From contig NZ_JYJF01000153.1 of assembly GCF_000955975.1 (NCBI RefSeq), positions 1 to 10,599 of the forward strand: 10,599 nt of DNA, given 5' to 3'. A model generated the notes under the pieces. That model was not told where the DNA came from. It was given only the letters and a program-made list of their open reading frames with translations, and did not search any database. The stretch comes from Saccharothrix sp. ST-888 (GTDB taxonomy: Bacteria > Actinomycetota > Actinomycetes > Streptomycetales > Streptomycetaceae). Below, piece after piece: positions 6,175 to 10,599 of the stretch. How positions within the stretch are numbered: position 1 is the stretch's first letter; every line of letters begins with the position of its first letter. A program made the translations under genes and the position numbers.

Positions 6175-7119
6175 ATGATCGAAGCCGTCGGCCTGAGCAA
6201 GCGCTACGGCCCCAAAACCGCCGTCCACGACCTGAGCTTCACCGTCCGCCCAGGTGTCGTCACCGGCTTTCTCGGCCCGAACGGCGCCGGGAAGTCCACC
6301 ACCATGCGGATGCTGCTCGGCCTGGACACCCCGAGCTCCGGCCACGCCACGCTGAACGGCCGCCGGTACGCCGACCACGCCGCGCCGCTGCGCGAGGTCG
6401 GCGCGATGCTGGAGGCCCGCGCCGTCCACACCGGCCGCAGCGCCTTCAACCACCTGCTCGCCCTCGCCGCCACCCACGGCATCCCCCGCCGCCGGGTGGA
6501 GGAGGTGATAGACCTCGTCGGTCTGCGCCAGGTCGCCCGCAAGCGGGCCGGTGGCTTCTCGCTGGGCATGGGCCAGCGCCTGGGCATCGCCTCGGCGCTG
6601 CTCGGCGACCCGGCCACGCTGATCCTCGACGAGCCGGTCAACGGGCTCGACCCCGAGGGCATCCTGTGGATCCGCAACCTGCTCAAGTCCCTTGCCACCG
6701 AGGGCCGTACGGTGCTCGTCTCCTCGCACCTGATGAGCGAGATGGCACTCACCGCCGAGCACCTGATCGTGATCGGCCGGGGCCGGCTGATCGCCGACAC
6801 CTCGGTCGAGGAGTTCACCCTCCAGGCGTCCAGCGGCAAGGTCCACGTCCGCACCCCGGACGCCGCGCGCCTCGGCAAGCTCCTGCGCGAGCTGCCCGGC
6901 GTCGAGGTCGCCGCCGAGGACGGCGAGAACGTCCTGGAGGTGTCCGGCGCCGAGTGCGAGCAGATCGGCCGCCTGGCCGCCGAGCACGGACTCGTCCTCT
7001 TCGAGCTGACGCCGCAGCAGGCGTCGCTGGAGGAGGCGTTCATGGAGCTGACCAAGGACGCCGTGGAGTACGAGGCCACCGTCACCCCCACCACCTCGGC
7101 CGAGGAGGTCGCGGCATGA
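6175..7119 (+). CDS. ABC transporter ATP-binding protein (ABC-2 exporter type)
   Basis: Cytosolic ATPase subunit of 314 residues that would power the permease encoded next. Walker A GPNGAGKST has Lys40. Walker B LILDEP (149-154) is followed by NGLD, and the H-loop His185 is in SSHLMSEM. The signature region reads FSLGMGQR (128-135) instead of LSGGQ, and the Q-loop position in GAMLEA holds Glu80 rather than Gln. Both are variants I associate with the actinobacterial ABC-2 subgroup. A C-terminal domain of about 95 residues (from about 220) is typical of drug and peptide exporters of the DrrA or BcrA kind. The ATG at 6175 is chosen because GAGGA lies 7 bases upstream and the protein then begins directly with the ABC domain. 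Upstream in-frame TTG (6136) and GTG (6142) lack such support. The stop overlaps the permease ATG. The substrate is unknown. Confidence 0.93.
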   Translation: MIEAVGLSKRYGPKTAVHDLSFTVRPGVVTGFLGPNGAGKSTTMRMLLGLDTPSSGHATLNGRRYADHAAPLREVGAMLEARAVHTGRSAFNHLLALAATHGIPRRRVEEVIDLVGLRQVARKRAGGFSLGMGQRLGIASALLGDPATLILDEPVNGLDPEGILWIRNLLKSLATEGRTVLVSSHLMSEMALTAEHLIVIGRGRLIADTSVEEFTLQASSGKVHVRTPDAARLGKLLRELPGVEVAAEDGENVLEVSGAECEQIGRLAAEHGLVLFELTPQQASLEEAFMELTKDAVEYEATVTPTTSAEEVAA

Positions 7120-7940
7120 GTACCGTCACTGCCACCGTCATCTCCACCAAGGCCGGCGAAGGCCGGGTCACGCTGCCCCGGGTGGTCCACTCCGAGTGGA
7201 TCAAGTTCCGTTCGCTGCGCTCCAGTTACATCACCCTCGCGGTGACCTTCGCACTCACCGTCGGGTTCGGCGCACTGTTCTGCTGGGCCACCGTCAACCG
7301 CTGGGACCACCTCCCGGCCGACGAGCGGGCCCACTTCACCCCGGTCGAGCACAGCCTGCGCGGCTACTTCCTGGCCCAGATGGCGATCGGCGTGCTCGGC
7401 GTCCTGGTGGTCACCGGCGAGTACTCCACCGGCATGATCCGCGCCTCGCTGTCCGCCGTGCCCAAGCGGCTGCCGGTGCTGTGGGCCAAGACCGCGGTGT
7501 TCGGCGCGATCACCTGGGTGGTCGCCACGGTCTCCTGCCTGATCGCGTTCTTCCTCGGCCAGGCCATCCTGGCCGGCAAGCACCTGGACACCACGCTCTC
7601 CGCGCCCGGCGTCCTGCGCGTGGTCCTCGGCATGGGCCTCTACCTGACCGCCGTCGGCCTGCTCGCCGTCGGTATCGGCACCCTGATCCGCAACACCGCG
7701 GGCGGCATCGCCGCCGTCTTCGGCACCCTGCTGGTGCTGCCGCTGCTGGCCGAGGCGCTGCCCAGCTCCTGGCAGGACGACATCGTCCCGTACCTGCCGA
7801 GCAACGCCGGGCAGGCCGTCGCCACCCTGCACCAGGGCCCGCACGACCTCGCCCCCTGGACGGGTCTGGGTGTGCTCGGCCTGTACGTCCTGGCCGCACT
7901 GATCGGCGCCGCCGCCGTGCTCAAGCGGCGCGACGCGTGA
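7116..7940 (+). CDS. ABC-2 type transporter permease
   Basis: Integral membrane partner of the ATPase before it, 274 residues. A cytosolic N-terminus with HSEWIKFRSLRS, a typical start of ABC-2 permeases, precedes six predicted helices (about 38-59, 88-105, 120-145, 165-190, 192-212, 250-270). The conserved GEYSTGMIRASL stretch after helix 2 fits the family. The C-terminus is short and basic (KRRDA). GAGGAGG at 7102-7108 stands 7 bases before the ATG, which overlaps the ATPase stop as ATGA, so the two proteins should be made in equal amounts. Export of a lipid, peptide or antibiotic is the usual role; the substrate cannot be read from the sequence. Confidence 0.92.
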   Translation: MSTVTATVISTKAGEGRVTLPRVVHSEWIKFRSLRSSYITLAVTFALTVGFGALFCWATVNRWDHLPADERAHFTPVEHSLRGYFLAQMAIGVLGVLVVTGEYSTGMIRASLSAVPKRLPVLWAKTAVFGAITWVVATVSCLIAFFLGQAILAGKHLDTTLSAPGVLRVVLGMGLYLTAVGLLAVGIGTLIRNTAGGIAAVFGTLLVLPLLAEALPSSWQDDIVPYLPSNAGQAVATLHQGPHDLAPWTGLGVLGLYVLAALIGAAAVLKRRDA

Positions 7941-7974
7941 CGGCCTGCGCCGCCGCCTGGGAGAGAATGGCCCG

Positions 7975-9318
7975 ATGACCGGCCTCGACCAGACCTCCAC
8001 CGCCCCTGGGCCACGCCGCACCGGCGTGGCCCAGGGGCTCGCCGGGCTCCTCGGGCAGCTGCGCGGCCGGATACTCACCGAGCGCTACCCCACGCTGGTC
8101 GACTTCGGCTGCGCCCTCGCCCTGCTGCTGCTCACCTCGATGCCCCAGCACCGGTTCCTGGCCGCGCACCCGTGGGTGTGGGCGCTGCACCTCGGCCTGG
8201 TCCTGCCGCTGACCTTCCGCCGCCGGGCGCCGTTCGCGGTCTTCGGTGTCACCGCCGCCGTCGCCTTCGTGCAGTGGCTCACCACCATGGGCATGCCGGC
8301 CGACATCGCCGTCCTGTTCGCGCTCTACACCGTCGCCGCGCACTGCCGGCGCCGCCGCACCGTGATCGCGTACGCGGTCGCCGAGCTCGGCGTCGTCCTG
8401 GCCGTCCTGCGGTGGACACCGGTCGGCGAGCACGGCGGCCTGCTCGCCAACCTGGTCAAGGTCTTCGTCCTGCTCTCGGGCACGGTCACCGCGGCGGCCG
8501 TGACCGGTCTGAACGTCCGGGCCCGGCGCGCCCAGCTGACCGCCCTGCGGCAGCGCGCCCACGACCTGGAGCGGCAGCGCGACCAGCAGGCGGCGCTCGC
8601 GGTCGCCGAGGAGCGCTCCCGGATCGCCCGGGAGATGCACGACATCGTCACCCACAACCTGTCCGTGATGGTCGCCCTCGCCGACGGCGCCGTCTACGCC
8701 AACGCCCACGCGCCCGACAAGGCCACCGCCGCGATGCGGCAGTCCGCCGAGACCGGCCGCCGTGCCCTCACCGACATGCGGCGCTTCCTCGGTGTGCTGC
8801 GCGCCGACGAACCCGACGCGCTGCGCCACCCGCAGCCCGGCATCGCCCAGCTCAGCACGCTGGTCGAACAGGTCAGGGCAGCCGGCCTGCCCACCGAGCT
8901 GCACCTCGACGGGGACCACTCGGCGGTCTCGGCCGGTGCCCAGCTGACCGCCTACCGGCTGGTCCAGGAGTCGCTGACCAACACCCTCAAGCACACCTCA
9001 CCCGGCGCCACCGCCCGGGTCCGGGTGGCCTGCGGCCCGTCCACCGTCGCGGTGGAGGTCTGCGACAACGGCCACCCCAAGCCCCACCGTGGCCACTCCG
9101 CCCAGCTCGGCCACCCCGGCCAGGGGCTGACCGGCATGCGCTCGCGCGCTGCCGGGTACGGCGGCGAGCTCAGCGCCGGCCCACTGCCCGGCGGCGGCTG
9201 GCGGGTGGCCACCACCCTCGTCCTGGACGACGTCCTGGACGAGGGCCCCGACGGCTCCGCACTCACCCGCGCCGCGGGCGGCGCACCCGACGAACCGCAG
9301 GAGTTGCGCACCCCATGA
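7975..9318 (+). CDS. Two-component sensor histidine kinase (NarL/DesK type, HisKA_3)
   Basis: Membrane sensor of 447 residues that would autophosphorylate and pass phosphate to the regulator encoded next. Six hydrophobic helices occupy about 41-178, with short loops and no large extracellular domain. A basic coiled coil (about 180-215) leads to the HisKA_3 dimerisation domain with His222 in EMHDIVTHNLS. The HATPase_c domain has Asn336 in QESLTNTLKH, Asp364 in CDNG and a glycine-rich GQGLTGMRSRA (382-392). A Pro/Gly/Asp-rich tail of about 27 residues ends the protein. GGGAGAGA (7959-7966) lies 8 bases before the ATG, and only 34 bases separate it from the permease stop. Such kinases next to ABC-2 exporters often sense the exported compound or membrane stress. 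Codons 10-22 form a perfect hairpin. GTG 8026 (Val18) is an in-frame alternative start. Confidence 0.93.
   Translation: MTGLDQTSTAPGPRRTGVAQGLAGLLGQLRGRILTERYPTLVDFGCALALLLLTSMPQHRFLAAHPWVWALHLGLVLPLTFRRRAPFAVFGVTAAVAFVQWLTTMGMPADIAVLFALYTVAAHCRRRRTVIAYAVAELGVVLAVLRWTPVGEHGGLLANLVKVFVLLSGTVTAAAVTGLNVRARRAQLTALRQRAHDLERQRDQQAALAVAEERSRIAREMHDIVTHNLSVMVALADGAVYANAHAPDKATAAMRQSAETGRRALTDMRRFLGVLRADEPDALRHPQPGIAQLSTLVEQVRAAGLPTELHLDGDHSAVSAGAQLTAYRLVQESLTNTLKHTSPGATARVRVACGPSTVAVEVCDNGHPKPHRGHSAQLGHPGQGLTGMRSRAAGYGGELSAGPLPGGGWRVATTLVLDDVLDEGPDGSALTRAAGGAPDEPQELRTP
8002..8038 (+). repeat. Perfect 17-bp inverted repeat (hairpin) inside the first codons of the histidine kinase gene
   Basis: The left arm 8002-8018 (GCCCCTGGGCCACGCCG) and right arm 8022-8038 are exact reverse complements with a 3-base loop CAC. 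Fifteen of 17 pairs are G-C. It begins 27 bases after the first base of the kinase ATG and encodes residues 10-22, a region of no expected structural importance. In RNA it would be extremely stable. It has no T-run, so it could act as an attenuator, a partial terminator, an mRNA-stability element or a translation brake. Confidence 0.85.
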
Positions 9319-9983
9319 CCATCCGAGTCCTGCTGGTCGACGACCAGCCCCTGCTGCGGGTCGCCTTCTCCCTGGTGCTCGGCTCCCAGCCGGACATGGC
9401 GGTGGTCGGGGAGGCGGAGGACGGCGCGGAGGCGGTCCGGCTGGCCGCCGGGGGGCAGGTGGACGTGGTCCTGATGGACGTCCGGATGCCCGGCATGGAC
9501 GGCATCGAGGCCACCAGCCTGATCGTCGCGGCCAACCCCGACACCAAGGTCCTCATCCTCACCACCTTCGACCTGGACGAGTACGCCTTCGCCGGGCTGC
9601 GCGCCGGGGCCTCCGGCTTCCTGCTCAAGAACGCCCAGCCGGACGAACTGCTCGCCGCGATCCGCTCGGTCGCCGCCGGGGACGCGGTGGTCGCCCCGCG
9701 CATCACCCGCCGCCTGCTCGACACCTTCGCCTCCCAGCTGCCCACCGACGGCGGCAACCGGGCCCGCGCCGAGGAGGCCGTCGAAGTCCTGACCGCCCGC
9801 GAGCGCAGCGTCCTGGTCCTGCTCGCCCGGGGCCTGTCCAACGCCGAGATCGCCGCCGAACTGGTCCTCGCCGAGGCCACCGTGAAGACCCACGTCAGCC
9901 GCATCCTGCTGAAGCTGGGTCTGCGCGACCGCGTCCAGGCCGTCGTCTTCGCCTACGAGAACCGCCTGGTCCTCCCCTCCTGA
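9315..9983 (+). CDS. Response regulator, NarL/FixJ (LuxR) family
   Basis: Cytosolic DNA-binding regulator of 222 residues, partner of the kinase just upstream. The receiver domain (1-120) has the acidic pair Asp9-Asp10, phospho-acceptor Asp55 in LMDVRMPGMDG, Thr83 and Lys105, so all switch residues are intact. A short linker rich in Ala/Glu leads to a LuxR-type helix-turn-helix (about 159-216), with LTARERSVL at its start and the recognition helix about 189-201 (TVKTHVSRILLKL). The ATG overlaps the kinase stop as ATGA, with AGGAG 11 bases before it. It probably controls the ABC genes; the imperfect repeat at 6047-6065 is a candidate site. Confidence 0.95.
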   Translation: MTIRVLLVDDQPLLRVAFSLVLGSQPDMAVVGEAEDGAEAVRLAAGGQVDVVLMDVRMPGMDGIEATSLIVAANPDTKVLILTTFDLDEYAFAGLRAGASGFLLKNAQPDELLAAIRSVAAGDAVVAPRITRRLLDTFASQLPTDGGNRARAEEAVEVLTARERSVLVLLARGLSNAEIAAELVLAEATVKTHVSRILLKLGLRDRVQAVVFAYENRLVLPS

Positions 9984-9989
9984 GACCGA

Positions 9990-10010
9990 CCGGCGCCTGG
10001 GGGCGGCCGG
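9990..10010 (+). terminator. Candidate terminator after the response regulator gene
   Basis: CCGGCGCC (9990-9997) can pair with GGCGGCCGG (10002-10010) through eight G-C pairs with one bulged G (10005) and a 4-base loop TGGG. It starts 6 bases after the TGA at 9981-9983. There is no T-run. Position and stem strength make it the best terminator candidate in the window. Confidence 0.45.
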
Positions 10011-10067
10011 CTCCACCGCCTCGCGGAAACCCCTTCGGCAAACCGCTTCCGGGCAGCCCAGACCACC

Positions 10068-10093
10068 CCCTGACCTGCAAAAACGGGTCAGGG
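10068..10093. promoter_or_regulatory. Operator-like perfect inverted repeat upstream of the methyltransferase promoter
   Basis: CCCTGACC (10068-10075) and GGTCAGGG (10086-10093) are exact reverse complements with a 10-base, A-rich spacer. The repeat ends 8 bases before the proposed -35 box at 10102, so it would cover about -69 to -44, where activators usually bind. The 18-base centre-to-centre distance between arms is near two helical turns. It could instead be a weak terminator for the upstream operon. Confidence 0.45.
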
Positions 10094-10101
10094 AAAGGAC
10101 G

Positions 10102-10130
10102 TGGACAAGCAGCCGTTCCGCCGTGATGAT
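10102..10130 (+). promoter_or_regulatory. Sigma70-like promoter giving a leaderless methyltransferase mRNA
   Basis: The -35 box TGGACA (10102-10107, five of six matches) is followed after exactly 17 bases by GATGAT (10125-10130, four of six matches). Transcription would start about 7 bases later, on or next to the ATG at 10137. That fits the absence of a Shine-Dalgarno sequence before this ATG; leaderless mRNAs are common in Streptomyces. Confidence 0.5.
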
Positions 10131-10136
10131 TCGGGT

Positions 10137-10599
10137 ATGTCACGCACCTTCGATGAACTGGTGGCCGAGGCCGATTCCGTCTCGGTGGACGGTTGGGACT
10201 TCTCCTGGCTGGCCGGCCGGGCGACCGAGCAGCGGCCCTCCTGGGGCTATCAGCGGACGATGGCCGAGCACCTGGCCCGCGCCTCGGCCGCACTCGACAT
10301 CCAGACGGGCGGCGGGGAGGTCCTGGCCGGGGCGGGGAAATTCCCCCCGCTGATGGTGGCGACCGAGTCCTGGCCACCCAACGTCGCCAAGGCGACGAGA
10401 CTGCTGCACCCGCTCGGGGTGGTCGTGGCCGCGGACCGGGACGAGCCGCCGCTGCCGTTCGCCGACGAGGCGTTCGACCTGGTGACCAGCCGCCACCCGG
10501 TGACCGTCTGGTGGGAGGAGATCGCCCGGGTCCTGCGGCCCGGCGGGACGTACCTCGCGCAGCACGTCGGCCACTCCAGCGTCTTCGAGCTGGTCGAGT
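10137..10599 (+). CDS. Class I SAM-dependent methyltransferase, N-terminal part (3' end outside window)
   Basis: Open to the window edge, with 154 complete codons visible. It would transfer a methyl group from S-adenosylmethionine; the acceptor is unknown. Motif I is LDIQTGGGE (53-61), the SAM-binding loop. It is followed by an acidic position in ATESWPP (75-81), FDLVTSRHP (113-121, motif IV region) and the classical post-core element EIARVLRPGG (128-137). The N-terminus SRTFDELVAEAD and the WDFSWLAGRATEQRPSWGYQR stretch fit a conserved actinobacterial methyltransferase group I recall. About 100 residues are probably missing. The ATG at 10137 is favoured by the leaderless promoter. The in-frame GTG at 10101 follows a GGGAAAGGA sequence and would add 12 residues, but it lies at the -35 box, so the two hypotheses exclude each other unless another promoter exists. 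Confidence 0.85.
   Translation, partial: MSRTFDELVAEADSVSVDGWDFSWLAGRATEQRPSWGYQRTMAEHLARASAALDIQTGGGEVLAGAGKFPPLMVATESWPPNVAKATRLLHPLGVVVAADRDEPPLPFADEAFDLVTSRHPVTVWWEEIARVLRPGGTYLAQHVGHSSVFELVE

Noticed and set aside
7967..7978. Four-codon mini-ORF (ATG GCC CGA TGA) overlapping the kinase start
   Set aside because: It could couple translation, but it is too short to support and such words are common. The ribosome site serves the ATG at 7975 better.
3041..9504. 18-base exact repeat (3041-3058 and 9487-9504) shared by the small copper gene and the response regulator
   Set aside because: Both encode Met-Pro-Gly-Met-Asp-Gly, a universal receiver-domain motif in the regulator. With strong codon bias the identity is best explained by chance.
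8172..9983. Long plus-strand frames overlapping kinase and regulator, and similar ones over other genes
   Set aside because: They are Arg/Pro/Gly/Ala-rich frame-shifted readings. The 603-residue frame here only becomes real sequence from the ATG at 9315.

Overview
The window is very GC-rich, and almost every third codon position is G or C. The protein sequences look like those of high-GC actinomycetes, most likely Streptomycetaceae (Streptomyces or Kitasatospora). This is inferred from composition and from recognised protein families, not from any search. All nine genes lie on the + strand, and the first and last are cut by the window edges.

Layout. (1) 1-1583: C-terminal part of a CocE/NonD-type alpha/beta hydrolase. 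(2) 1584-1872: gene-free stretch with a sigma70-like promoter and a perfect 8-bp inverted repeat over its -35 box. (3) 1873-2751: bacterial-type aromatic amino acid (phenylalanine 4-) hydroxylase. (4) 2876-5903: a copper cassette joined by ATGA overlaps. It encodes a 68-residue membrane protein with a Met/His tail, a CopA-type Cu(I) P1B-ATPase, and a PCu(A)C-like secreted protein that has lost the usual copper ligands. (5) 6175-9983: ABC transporter ATPase, ABC-2 permease, NarL/DesK-type histidine kinase and LuxR-type response regulator, probably one operon. A perfect 17-bp hairpin lies inside the first codons of the kinase. (6) 10137-end: N-terminal part of a class I SAM-dependent methyltransferase, apparently transcribed from its own leaderless promoter.

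How the genes work together. In the copper cassette, CopA would pump cytosolic Cu(I) outward, and the two small proteins would act at the outer face. In the second operon, the kinase and regulator would sense an envelope signal, perhaps the exported compound, and control the ABC exporter. The hydrolase, hydroxylase and methyltransferase appear to be separate units. No mobile element, CRISPR array, tRNA or rRNA was seen. The most interesting material is regulatory: three operator-like inverted repeats and the in-gene hairpin. The altered PCu(A)C-like protein also stands out.
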